Source: an uncultured Lachnospiraceae bacterium
GTDB taxonomy: Bacteria > Bacillota > Clostridia > Lachnospirales > Lachnospiraceae
Assembly: GCA_910579865.1 (NCBI GenBank)
Contig: CAJTXA010000002.1
Coordinates: 140,363 to 204,362 of the forward strand
Length of the DNA stretch: 64,000 nucleotides
Reading direction: 5' to 3'
Part shown: one piece after another, positions 1 through 7,946 of the stretch
How the letters are laid out: each line of letters starts with the position of its first letter
How positions within the stretch are numbered: the stretch's first letter is position 1
The notes under the pieces: generated by a model
What the model saw: the letters and a program-made list of their open reading frames with translations, nothing else
Told to the model about the DNA's origin: nothing
The model's database searches: none
Program-made: the position numbers and the translations under genes

Positions 1-438
1 TACATTGGTAAAGCAGAACAAATCTATTTTCAGAGTTTTGGAAATAAGAACAATCAGGAAGTAAAAAAGATATGTTATAAGCCACAAGCAGGATTGTCTG
101 ATCAAATGTTAGAGGAAGAATTCGAAAAGCTAAAAAGATATAAAGAAAGTTATCAAACACTTTGTGCTAGTTTAGAAAGAGAGACAGAAAAAGGAATCCT
201 TACAAAAGAGGAAGCTGTGTCTCTTTTTACTTTTTATAAGGAACAAGAGAAAGAGATAGAAGAAATAATTGCAAAACAACAGAAAAAGTTTCAATGGGAT
301 ATCTGTTTGGAAGAAGAAATTAGAAGGAGAAGAATGTCTTTTCTTTTTAAATGTATTGAAGTAGAAGAAGATGGTTATATAAATTTTATCTTAAATAGTG
401 GAGAAATATATCGTTTATCAGAAGGAGAAATTGTATGA
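1..438 (+). CDS. Large serine recombinase, C-terminal part only (5' end outside window)
   Basis: The reading frame is open from base 1 to the stop at 436-438, so this is the tail of a longer gene. The visible 145 residues are rich in Glu, Lys and Arg and look like the coiled-coil and C-terminal tail that follow the zinc ribbon in large serine recombinases. The stop overlaps the ATG of the next recombinase by 4 bases (ATGA). The family assignment rests on that coupling and on the similar tails of the next two genes. The catalytic domain is not visible, so activity cannot be judged. Confidence 0.7.
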   Translation, partial: YIGKAEQIYFQSFGNKNNQEVKKICYKPQAGLSDQMLEEEFEKLKRYKESYQTLCASLERETEKGILTKEEAVSLFTFYKEQEKEIEEIIAKQQKKFQWDICLEEEIRRRRMSFLFKCIEVEEDGYINFILNSGEIYRLSEGEIV

Positions 439-1727
439 AAGAGAAAGAAGAAACGATTTATTTTGTTGGAATTTATGCAAGACTTTCTGTCGATCATGGT
501 GTAAAAAATGAATCAATTGCCTCACAAATAGCAATAGCAAAAGCATATTTAGCACAGCTAGAAAAAGTTGTGATTTATCGCTTTTATATTGACTTAGGAG
601 AAAGCGGAACACATTTTAAAAGAAGTGGATTTTTACAATTAATGGAGGATATTCGAGCGAAAAAAGTAAATTGTGTGATTGTAAAAGATTTTTCTCGGTT
701 TGGAAGAAATTATCTAGAAGTAGGAAATTATATAGATAATATTTTTCCATTTTTAGGTGTGCGCTTTATTTCTGTTATAGATGGTTTTGATAGTTGTAAA
801 AAGGAAGAAAATAAAATAGATAGAAATTTAAAAAATTTACTGTATGATTTCTATGCATATGATACAGCACGAAAGGTAAAAGAGATAAAAAAGCTGCGTC
901 AAAAAGAAGGAAATTATATTGGAAGTAAAGCTCCATATGGCTATCAAATTGAGAGAAAAAAGGGAAAACGAAGTTTAGTTGAAGATAAAGAGGCGTTTTT
1001 TATTGTGGAAAAATTGATTCAACTTTATCAGGAGGGAAAAAGTCAAAAAGAAATGGTCATTTGGCTTTATCAAAATCGGGTGCATCGTCCATCGGATTAC
1101 AGAAAGACAGGGCATGTTTATTGCCTAGAGGAAGAAACTCTTTTGGAGTGGCAAAGAGGAAGTATTCAACAGATTTTGAAACGTTCAGAGATAGAAAAGA
1201 AGAATCCAAAAAGGGTAAGAAAACAAGAAAAAAAACAAAGAAAGCAGGAGATACAAAAAAGGATAGGGAAATTAGAATATAATAAGAAGCCGGTTATAAA
1301 AGAAGTATGGTCTATTTGCATACTTTTATTACAAAGTCAAATGTTTCAGGAAAAATGGCAGATAATAGAAAACGATGTGCAAATTAAGAAAGAAGAATTG
1401 ATAAAGAGAAAAGAAAAAGAGCTTAGACAAGTTGAAATGAAATTGATATCGATAAAAAGGATACAAAATAAAAGATATAGAGAATATCAAACTGGAAAGA
1501 TTGTAAAGGAAACATTTTTGGCAGAAAAATGTATTAGGAAAGAAAAAGTAATGTATTTAGAAGAACAGAAGAAAAAAGAAGTACAAAAGATACAGAAGAT
1601 AAAACAGCAATGGAAAAAAGCAGAAGACTGGTCTATAGATCTATTTCTTCCTTATATAGTAAAGAAAATAGAATTTTTGGAGAAAAAACATATTGTAATA
1701 CAGTTTGGTATTAGGAAGGAAAGATAG
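435..1727 (+). CDS. Large serine recombinase lacking the zinc ribbon
   Basis: DNA strand-exchange enzyme of the resolvase/integrase superfamily, 430 aa. The N-terminal catalytic domain (about residues 8-150) shows YARLSVD with the nucleophilic serine, ESGTHFKRSGF, and VKDFSRFGRNYLE with the conserved arginines. The recombinase domain follows (APYGYQI, about 170-260). Where relatives carry a Cys4 zinc ribbon, this protein passes directly into a Lys/Glu-rich coiled coil. No CxxC pair is visible and the length is below the usual 500-550 aa. The zinc ribbon reads the outer att half-sites, so the protein is probably impaired or only works with a partner. It is coupled to genes on both sides. Confidence 0.85.
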   Translation: MKEKEETIYFVGIYARLSVDHGVKNESIASQIAIAKAYLAQLEKVVIYRFYIDLGESGTHFKRSGFLQLMEDIRAKKVNCVIVKDFSRFGRNYLEVGNYIDNIFPFLGVRFISVIDGFDSCKKEENKIDRNLKNLLYDFYAYDTARKVKEIKKLRQKEGNYIGSKAPYGYQIERKKGKRSLVEDKEAFFIVEKLIQLYQEGKSQKEMVIWLYQNRVHRPSDYRKTGHVYCLEEETLLEWQRGSIQQILKRSEIEKKNPKRVRKQEKKQRKQEIQKRIGKLEYNKKPVIKEVWSICILLLQSQMFQEKWQIIENDVQIKKEELIKRKEKELRQVEMKLISIKRIQNKRYREYQTGKIVKETFLAEKCIRKEKVMYLEEQKKKEVQKIQKIKQQWKKAEDWSIDLFLPYIVKKIEFLEKKHIVIQFGIRKER

Positions 1728-1733
1728 TGTAAT

Positions 1734-3155
1734 ATGGAAAATGATAAAAATAAAATATTGGATAAATTTTGTATTGCTGTTTATCTTCGAGTTTCAAAAA
1801 AAGAAAAAAGCGAAGAGGAAAGCAGCAGTATTAAAAATCAGAGAAATCTATTGCTTCAGTTTATTGAAAACCAGAAAGAGTTTATAGATTCCTCTATTTT
1901 AGAATTTTTAGATGATGGTTATAGTGGAACCAATTTTCAACGACCAGGAGTATTGCAGCTTTTAAAACAAGTAAAGGAGGGAAAGATAAACTGCATTGTA
2001 GTAAAAGATATTTCACGCTTTTCTAGAGACTATATTGAATTGGGGGTTTATTTAGAGCAAATTTTTCCCTTTCTTGGTGTGCGGTTTATCGCTTTAAATG
2101 ATAATTATGATAGTATAAAGTGTCAGGAAATAGGAATGGATTTTGCATCTGCATTTCAAAATATTTTCTATGATTGGTATAGCAAAGATTTATCAATAAA
2201 AGTAAGGACTTCTTTGAAAACTAGAAAAGAGAAAGGAGAATATATTAGTCCAAATCCTCCCTATGGCTATCAAAAGGATAGGAAGGAGAAAGGATGTGTT
2301 ATAATTTGTAAAGAAGAAGCAAGTGTAGTACAAATGATTTTTTCTTTTGCTTTAGAGGGAAAAACGGATTATAAAATTGCAAAATTTTTGAATCAGCAAA
2401 AAATTCCTACACGAACTAGTCATGCACTTTGGAGGGCAAGTACAGTTAGTCAAATCTTACAGAATCAATTTTATATAGGAGATATGCTTTATAATAAATA
2501 TAAAAAAGATAGGGTTGGAGGAAAAAGTTATCTTAGAACAAGAGAAGAATGGGATTGTATTTTGCATCATCATAAGGCGTTAATAGAAAAAGAAGTATTT
2601 AAAGAGGTACAAAATATAAGAAAAGAAAAAAGAGAAAAGCAAGAAAAGGAGCAAGATTCTTATTTCTTTTCAGGAAAAGTGTGGTGTGGAATCTGCCATA
2701 AAAAACTTCAAATAAGGAATAAAGGAAATCCCTATTTGAGTTGTGAAACGATAAAAAAAGTAGTACAACAAAGTATAGGGCAGGTTATTTTAATAAAAAG
2801 AGCTTATTTTGAACAAGAAAAAGAGAAATTACAAAAGAAAATCCAACAGACTTTAACAGAACAAGAGAGAGTAAATAAAAAAAAAGGAATTGAGTATAGA
2901 AAATATTTATATTCTTCAAAAAAAAAGGAATTGTATATAAAATGGAAGAAGCAGATACAAGATAGGGAAAAAAAATTAATGCAGTTACAACTACGATATC
3001 ATACAAAAATAGAACTTCTTAAACAGATAGAAGAAAATAGAAACATCTGTGAAGAGTTAGCAGAAATGTTTGTAAAGAAGATTATTGTATTTGATAGGCA
3101 GAAAGTGATTATTTTCTGGAATTTTCAACGCCCAGAAAAAAAGAAGAATTTCTAG
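1734..3155 (+). CDS. Large serine recombinase with incomplete zinc ribbon
   Basis: Third recombinase of the tandem set, 473 aa. The catalytic domain shows YLRVSKKEKSEEESSSI with the nucleophilic serine, DDGYSGTNFQRPG, and VKDISRFSRDYIELG. The recombinase domain contains PNPPYGYQKD and the WRASTVSQILQNQFYIG helix. The zinc ribbon begins normally (WCGICHKKL, then YLSC) but jumps straight into the coiled coil at ETIKKVVQQS, losing the fourth cysteine and the usual His-containing stretch. This looks like a small in-frame deletion. The gene ends 20 bases before the resumed subtilase sequence, as in elements whose recombinase abuts the attachment site. Confidence 0.87.
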   Translation: MENDKNKILDKFCIAVYLRVSKKEKSEEESSSIKNQRNLLLQFIENQKEFIDSSILEFLDDGYSGTNFQRPGVLQLLKQVKEGKINCIVVKDISRFSRDYIELGVYLEQIFPFLGVRFIALNDNYDSIKCQEIGMDFASAFQNIFYDWYSKDLSIKVRTSLKTRKEKGEYISPNPPYGYQKDRKEKGCVIICKEEASVVQMIFSFALEGKTDYKIAKFLNQQKIPTRTSHALWRASTVSQILQNQFYIGDMLYNKYKKDRVGGKSYLRTREEWDCILHHHKALIEKEVFKEVQNIRKEKREKQEKEQDSYFFSGKVWCGICHKKLQIRNKGNPYLSCETIKKVVQQSIGQVILIKRAYFEQEKEKLQKKIQQTLTEQERVNKKKGIEYRKYLYSSKKKELYIKWKKQIQDREKKLMQLQLRYHTKIELLKQIEENRNICEELAEMFVKKIIVFDRQKVIIFWNFQRPEKKKNF

Positions 3156-3164
3156 CAATTCTTT

Positions 3165-3185
3165 ATCAGCAGAGGGGATTACTAT
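3165..3185. other. Probable right attachment junction of the recombinase element
   Basis: Subtilase homology starts abruptly at about 3175 with GITMHPDFDNR, while the preceding codons (SNSLSAE) do not resemble a subtilase. In S8 proteases the peptide before this is the catalytic D-T-G. The join therefore falls in the Gly codon of DTG, around the GGGG at 3174-3177. The left junction lies outside the window, so the crossover bases cannot be fixed. Confidence 0.6.
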
Positions 3186-3843
3186 GCATCCTGATTTTGA
3201 TAATCGGATTTTGGCATTTCGAGATTTTGTAAATTATAGAAACTGGATGTATGACGATTATGGGCATGGCACACATATTGCAGGAATTGCAGCAGGAAAT
3301 GGAAGCATGTCAAATGGGGTTTATTGTGGCATTGCACCAGAGGCAGATATTATAGCTTTAAAGGTATTAGATTTTAGAGGAAATGGAAATATTTCTACAT
3401 TGATGCGGGCATTAGATTGGATACTTATAAATCGAGAAAGATATCATATTCAGATTGTAAATATTTCAGTAGGAACAATGGAGAAAGAAGAGGTAGGGGA
3501 AGATTCTGAACTGGTAAGGGCAGTAAACCGAGTATGGGATAGTGGGTTGATTGTATGTGTAGCTGCTGGAAATAATGGGCCAGGAGAAGGATCTGTTACA
3601 ACTCCGGGAATTAGTCGTAAAGTAATTACAGTTGGTTCTTCAGAAGCAAATGCTGATACAGATTATTCAGGAAGAGGGCCTAATTTTTCTTGTATTATAA
3701 AACCAGATTTAGTTGCACCAGGATCAAATATTTGTTCCTGCAAGCGAGTAGGCAGAACGGTTCCATCTAGAATGGAAGAAAATTTTTATTATACAAGAAA
3801 AAGCGGGACTTCTATGGCTACCCCTATTGTCTCTGGTGATTGA
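3175..3843 (+). pseudogene. Subtilisin-like S8 protease, middle fragment
   Basis: The catalytic core from just after the active-site Asp to just after the active-site Ser is present. Visible motifs are YGHGTHIAGIAAG with the catalytic His, AAGNNGP with the oxyanion Asn, and GTSMATPIVSG with the catalytic Ser. The N-terminus including the D of DTG is missing at the left junction. The C-terminus is cut after VSG, where a foreign GAT TGA ends the frame. The lost C-terminus resumes in frame at 9240-9381. An ATG at 3184 follows a chance GAGGGG, but a product without the Asp should be inactive. Confidence 0.9.
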
Positions 3844-3862
3844 GTGATTTTAATGACACCAT
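3834..3862. other. Left attachment junction (attL-like) of the 5.4 kb insert
   Basis: TGGTG at 3834-3838 is repeated at 9240-9244. The motif ATGACACCAT at 3853-3862 is the exact inverse complement of 9215-9224. Its centre lies 22 bases from the centre of the GG at 3835-3836, matching the right end exactly. This is the geometry of a serine-integrase P half-site joined to a B half-site in the subtilase gene. Confidence 0.7.
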
Positions 3863-4200
3863 TAGAATTGTTTAATTTATATTTTTAGTTAATAATATTT
3901 TTAATATTATAGATTTGTTTAATCATTTAAAATAATTTTATATTTAAGATTAAATATAATTTTTAACTATTATTTTAATGTTAAATAAATAAAAATATAA
4001 GGTGAAAATATGACAAAATAAGAGAGAAAATTTAGAAGAAAAAAGTAAGAATTTGGAAGAAAAAAGGTGAAATAATCCTGATAAATACCATGTTTTTCCA
4101 GTTGTTATAAAAGAAAATTAATAGTATCATTTTTCTATCTAAAATAGTACGAATTTACTATATGAAAATAAAATTTGGTTACAAATTAGTGATTTTTTCA
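3844..4200. other. AT-rich stretch without a gene
   Basis: Almost pure A/T with many stops in all frames; no coding similarity recognised. It forms the left margin of the 5.4 kb insert, between its attachment end and the cspA promoter. Confidence 0.6.
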
Positions 4201-4229
4201 TTGACTTTTCATAGTAAATATGATACGAT
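4201..4229 (+). promoter_or_regulatory. Promoter of cspA
   Basis: TTGACT at 4201-4206 and TACGAT at 4224-4229 with a 17-base spacer. It predicts a leader of about 130 bases before cspA. Confidence 0.7.
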
Positions 4230-4258
4230 ACTCATGTAATCAAATTGAACTTTTCATC

Positions 4259-4305
4259 CGGTGTGTATGCAAGTTTTTTTCGGTTTGCATATATACCGCT
4301 TTTTT
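4259..4305 (+). promoter_or_regulatory. Hairpin plus T-run in the cspA leader
   Basis: A 14-base stem (4259-4272 with 4285-4298, two G-U pairs) is followed by CTTTTTT. It resembles an intrinsic terminator placed between promoter and gene. It could act as a temperature-responsive attenuator or leader structure, or be the terminator of a short upstream transcript. Confidence 0.5.
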
Positions 4306-4367
4306 ATAAAGGATCGTATGGAAAGATTCAACAATTATTGCAAATATGAAAATGGAGGTACTGGTAT

Positions 4368-4577
4368 ATGAACAGTGGTACAGTAAAATGGTTTAATTCA
4401 GAGAAGGGTTATGGATTTATTACAGATGATAATGGTGGAGATGTATTTGTACATTTTTCTGCTATCCAAAAAGAAGGTTTTAAGACTTTAGAAGAAGGTC
4501 AAAAGGTTACATTTGACACAGAAGCAGATCCTAAGGACAGCAAAAAAGTTCGTGCAGTAAATGTCTGTGTTGCATAA
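4368..4577 (+). CDS. cspA: Cold-shock protein CspA family
   Basis: 69-residue single cold-shock domain that binds single-stranded RNA/DNA and acts as an RNA chaperone. The RNP1 motif KGYGFIT and RNP2 motif VFVHFSAI are present, with the usual start SGTVKWFNSEKG and the full family length. GGAGG at 4353-4357 precedes the ATG. It is monocistronic, with its own promoter, a long structured leader and a terminator at 4687. It is the first gene inside the 5.4 kb insert. Confidence 0.95.
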   Translation: MNSGTVKWFNSEKGYGFITDDNGGDVFVHFSAIQKEGFKTLEEGQKVTFDTEADPKDSKKVRAVNVCVA

Positions 4578-4686
4578 GTATTTGTCCTACACAAGAAAAT
4601 AAACAGATTAGAATAATACAAGTTCAGAGGATTTTAATAACAGATAAAACCATTTTGATATTTGTATGAATGATAACCAAATGTTT

Positions 4687-4720
4687 ACAGGCTGGATTGT
4701 AATAATCCAGTCTGTTTTTG
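4687..4720 (+). terminator. Terminator after cspA
   Basis: 12-base stem ACAGGCTGGATT with AATCCAGTCTGT and a short loop, followed by TTTTTG. Confidence 0.8.
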
Positions 4721-4912
4721 TCTGATAGAAATTTTATTTGTAAAAATGGTAGGGCTTGTAGAAGTGATAGGAAAATGATATGATAGAGAAAAATAAAAAT
4801 AAAAAAGGAGGAGAATGTAGTAAAAAATAAAAGAACATATGATGGGTTGGAAATGAAAATAAAAATTTTTAGGTAGAACAGTTTAAAAGTAGAGGAGATA
4901 GAAAAGAAAAGG

Positions 4913-6199
4913 ATGGAAGGAAATAAAAAAGAAGAAGATAAGTGGCATAAGTTAGATAATACTGCAAAAATTTATCCAGTAATTGCAAGTAGCCATTTAA
5001 GTAGTGTCTATCGTATGTCTGTTACATTAAAAGAAAAAATTAATCCAGAGAAGTTACAAAAAGCAGTGGAAATTGTAACCCCTTGGTTTGAGATTTTTCA
5101 TGTAAGATTACGGCGAGGAGTTTTTTGGTATTATTATGAAACAAATAAAAAATTGCCTAAAATAGAAGAGGAATTTACGTACCCATGTCGATATATCGAT
5201 CCATATTCAAATAACCAATATTTATTTCGTGTAAGTTATTATGAGGCTCGGATTAATCTAGAAGTATTTCATGGACTTACCGATGGAAACGGAGCAATTT
5301 TATTTTTAAAAGAGTTGTTATATCAGTATCTTCGACTGGTACATCAAAAAGCTTTTTCTTCTTTTCCAAACATACCTAGTACAGATGCTTCTTTTAATAT
5401 AGAGGATAGTTATCAGAAGTATTATAAAAAAATGAAAACAGAGGGATATGGAAAGGAGTATGCATACCAATTAAAAGGAGAATACCTAGGAGGATTAAAA
5501 GTGGGTATTTTACATGGATACATTGATTTAAAGTCATTAAAACGTGTTTGCAAAGAATATCAAGTTAGTGTAACACAGTATTTTTTAGCAGTTTTAATTG
5601 AAAGTATTTATGTGGAAAATATGAATCAACAACCTTCTCCCCTTCCAATTCGAATTAATATGCCAGTAAATTTAAGAGCATTTTTTGAATCGACAACGAT
5701 TCGAAATTTTTTTGCTGCTGTAATAGTTGGATTTCCAGTAAAAAAAGAAAGTTATACATTTGAAGAGATTCTTTCTTATGTAAAAACAAAACTAAATGAG
5801 GAATTGACAAAAGAACATTTGGAAAAACTGATCTCTTATAATGTGGGAAATGAAAAGCATTGGTATCTTAGAATGTTGCCATTATTTATTAAAAATATTG
5901 GGATTAAAGCAATTTATGCACACTCAGCAAAAGGATTTACTACTACTATTTCCAATTTAGGAATTATTAAAATTTTACCAGAATATCAGCCTTATGTAGA
6001 ACGATTTCATTTTATTATGGGAGTTTCCAAAAAACAACCATTAAAATGTATTGTTTGTTCTTATCAAGAGGAGATGGTATTTACTTTTAGTTCTGTACTA
6101 GAAGATACTTCTATACAACGACATTTTTTTAAAAAACTTTCACAACATGGGATAGCAGTGAAGGTAGAAAGTAATGGGGTATATTATGAAGCGGTGTAA
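4913..6199 (+). CDS. Condensation / alcohol acetyltransferase-like protein
   Basis: 428 aa. The protein resembles the CoA-dependent acyltransferase superfamily (condensation domains, alcohol acetyltransferases). An active-site-like FHGLTDGNGAI (HxxxDG) lies at about residues 120-130. A later stretch, TTTISNLGIIKIL, corresponds to the usual bridge or channel region. Substrates are unknown; an acyl transfer to an alcohol or amine is the general expectation. The gene overlaps the next one by about 14 bases and appears to form an operon with a zinc-ribbon membrane protein and an esterase, a trio I recall from other Lachnospiraceae. The start ATG at 4913 has a GGAG upstream near 4893. Confidence 0.7.
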   Translation: MEGNKKEEDKWHKLDNTAKIYPVIASSHLSSVYRMSVTLKEKINPEKLQKAVEIVTPWFEIFHVRLRRGVFWYYYETNKKLPKIEEEFTYPCRYIDPYSNNQYLFRVSYYEARINLEVFHGLTDGNGAILFLKELLYQYLRLVHQKAFSSFPNIPSTDASFNIEDSYQKYYKKMKTEGYGKEYAYQLKGEYLGGLKVGILHGYIDLKSLKRVCKEYQVSVTQYFLAVLIESIYVENMNQQPSPLPIRINMPVNLRAFFESTTIRNFFAAVIVGFPVKKESYTFEEILSYVKTKLNEELTKEHLEKLISYNVGNEKHWYLRMLPLFIKNIGIKAIYAHSAKGFTTTISNLGIIKILPEYQPYVERFHFIMGVSKKQPLKCIVCSYQEEMVFTFSSVLEDTSIQRHFFKKLSQHGIAVKVESNGVYYEAV

Positions 6200-6857
6200 T
6201 CAATGCCATCTTGAAATTGCAGAAAGTGAGCAGATTTGTCCTCTTTGTAGAACGGTATTAGAGTCAGATGGAAAGGGAGAACACGCTCTGCCACTTTATC
6301 CTCCAATTATCTTTGATGTGCATAAATATCATATTTTTATACGATTGTTTATTTTTATTTCGGTGGTTACTGGGATGCTATTACTAATTGTAAATTTAAT
6401 GAATTATCATGGATTTTTTTGGTCTGGTATTGTACTTGCTGCGATTTTGTATGCAATTATAACATTACAATATTCCATTCAAAGAAATACAAATCCAGCA
6501 GCCAAAATTATGGTACAAACATTAGCAGCAGAGTTTTTAGTAGTTTGGATTGATTATCTGACTGGATATGAAGCATGGTCTGTAAATTATGCAGTTCCCG
6601 GAATTCTTTTGGTAGCAGAGTGTTCAATGTTAGTTTTACAGATTGTAAATTTTATGAATTGGCAAAGTTATATTTTATTTCAAATTGAGTATGTAATTTT
6701 AAGTGCCATACCAGTAGGGCTTTATTTTTTTCATATTGTAACAGAACCATTTATGACATTTTTGGCGCTTTTGGGCTCGGTAGTAATATTTGCTGGAACG
6801 ATGATTTTTGGTGATCGAAAAGCAAAAGATGAATTGATTCGGCGGTTTCATATTTAG
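6186..6857 (+). CDS. Zinc-ribbon plus multi-TM membrane protein (DUF6320-like)
   Basis: The N-terminus carries a Cys4 zinc ribbon, MKRCNQC followed 14 residues later by CPLC. About five hydrophobic helices follow (about residues 45-215): LFIFISVVTGMLL, GIVLAAILYAI, AAEFLVVWIDYL, GILLVAECSMLVL and FLALLGSVVIFAG. I chose ATG 6186 because it starts directly at the zinc ribbon; ATG 6174 would add four residues. The function is unknown. It sits between an acyltransferase-like protein and an esterase and ends directly at the esterase start, so a membrane-associated role with them is likely. Confidence 0.65.
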   Translation: MKRCNQCHLEIAESEQICPLCRTVLESDGKGEHALPLYPPIIFDVHKYHIFIRLFIFISVVTGMLLLIVNLMNYHGFFWSGIVLAAILYAIITLQYSIQRNTNPAAKIMVQTLAAEFLVVWIDYLTGYEAWSVNYAVPGILLVAECSMLVLQIVNFMNWQSYILFQIEYVILSAIPVGLYFFHIVTEPFMTFLALLGSVVIFAGTMIFGDRKAKDELIRRFHI

Positions 6858-7946
6858 ATGGGGATAGAAAGAAAAAGCAAGGAAAGTGAGATACGAATTA
6901 TGTGGGAAAGAAAAAAGAATAAAAAGAGAAATAGGAAAAGAAACAAAGATAGAAAAAAAGAGATTCGAAAAGAACAAAGAAAGCAAATAAGAAAAAAAGT
7001 ATTGCACCATCCAGAAAGTGTAAGAGGAAAATGGATGCGAGAGTTGATTCAGGATATTACATCGACTTCTTCTGGTCATAAATTTCAAAATGGAGAATAT
7101 CGAAAGGAGCCAAAGGAGCCAGAATGGATTTGTCCTTTACGTTATCAAGTGCAAAATCTGAAGATGGAACAGTTTTCTATGGAGTATCTTCAGCCTAAAA
7201 AATTGACTAATAAACGAGTGATTTTACAACTCCATGGGGGTGGGTATATTGGACCAATAAAAAATCGTTATCGTGATTTTGCTGTACTTTATAGTAAAGC
7301 ATTAAAAGGTGGTTCTGTGCTTACAATAGATTATCGGGTAGCGCCGGAGTATGTTTTTCCAGCAGCTTTAGAAGATGCATTTGAAGCTTATGAATGGCTG
7401 CTTTTACAAGGATATTCTGATCGGCAAATTTTTCTTGCCGGAGATTCCGCAGGAGGAGGTTTGGCTTTGGCGTTATGTCATTATCGAAAGGATAAGAAGA
7501 AGTCACTTCCTGGTGGGTTGATTTTAATGTCGCCTTGGACGGATTTGACTGGAAGTGGAGAATCGTATCAGACCAATTATCATAAAGATCCTCTATTTGG
7601 AAATACAGAAGATAGTATTATAAAAAATCTGGATTATGTAGGTGATGCCGATCCCAAAAATCCTTACATCTCTCCTCTTTTTGGGGAATTTTCTGGATTT
7701 CCTCCAACATTAATTCAGGTTGGAAGTTATGAGATGTTATTGAGTGATTCAGAACAGGTGGTGCAAAAGATAAAAGCACAGCATGGTAAGGTTCGGCTTA
7801 GTGTCTATGAAGGAATGTTTCATGTATTTCAAATGGCAGGGGTGCTTTTACCAGAGTCGAAAGAGGCTTGGAAAGAGATTGTGCGTTATTTGGATATTAT
7901 GCAGAAGAGAGAGGAAAAGGAAACGTATGGAACAAAAGAAGTATGA
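6858..7946 (+). CDS. Alpha/beta hydrolase of the HSL (hormone-sensitive lipase) family
   Basis: Serine esterase, 362 aa from the first ATG. The oxyanion motif LHGGGY, nucleophile motif GDSAGGG, the acid in SYEMLLSDSE and the base in GMFHVF are all present and in order. The N-terminus is odd. About 45 residues are nearly all Lys, Arg, Glu and Asn, and translation might instead start at ATG 6900 or later. No signal peptide is seen. A deacetylase or esterase acting on the product of the upstream acyltransferase is a reasonable inference. The 3' end overlaps the next gene by 20 bases. Confidence 0.85.
   Translation: MGIERKSKESEIRIMWERKKNKKRNRKRNKDRKKEIRKEQRKQIRKKVLHHPESVRGKWMRELIQDITSTSSGHKFQNGEYRKEPKEPEWICPLRYQVQNLKMEQFSMEYLQPKKLTNKRVILQLHGGGYIGPIKNRYRDFAVLYSKALKGGSVLTIDYRVAPEYVFPAALEDAFEAYEWLLLQGYSDRQIFLAGDSAGGGLALALCHYRKDKKKSLPGGLILMSPWTDLTGSGESYQTNYHKDPLFGNTEDSIIKNLDYVGDADPKNPYISPLFGEFSGFPPTLIQVGSYEMLLSDSEQVVQKIKAQHGKVRLSVYEGMFHVFQMAGVLLPESKEAWKEIVRYLDIMQKREEKETYGTKEV

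Noticed and set aside
3184..3843. Subtilase fragment as a functional short protease
   Set aside because: A chance GAGGGG precedes the ATG, but the catalytic Asp and the C-terminal helices are missing.
6699..7088. Minus-strand 129-codon open frame
   Set aside because: It lies antisense to the membrane protein and esterase genes, has no ribosome site and a composition explained by the A/T-rich plus-strand codons.
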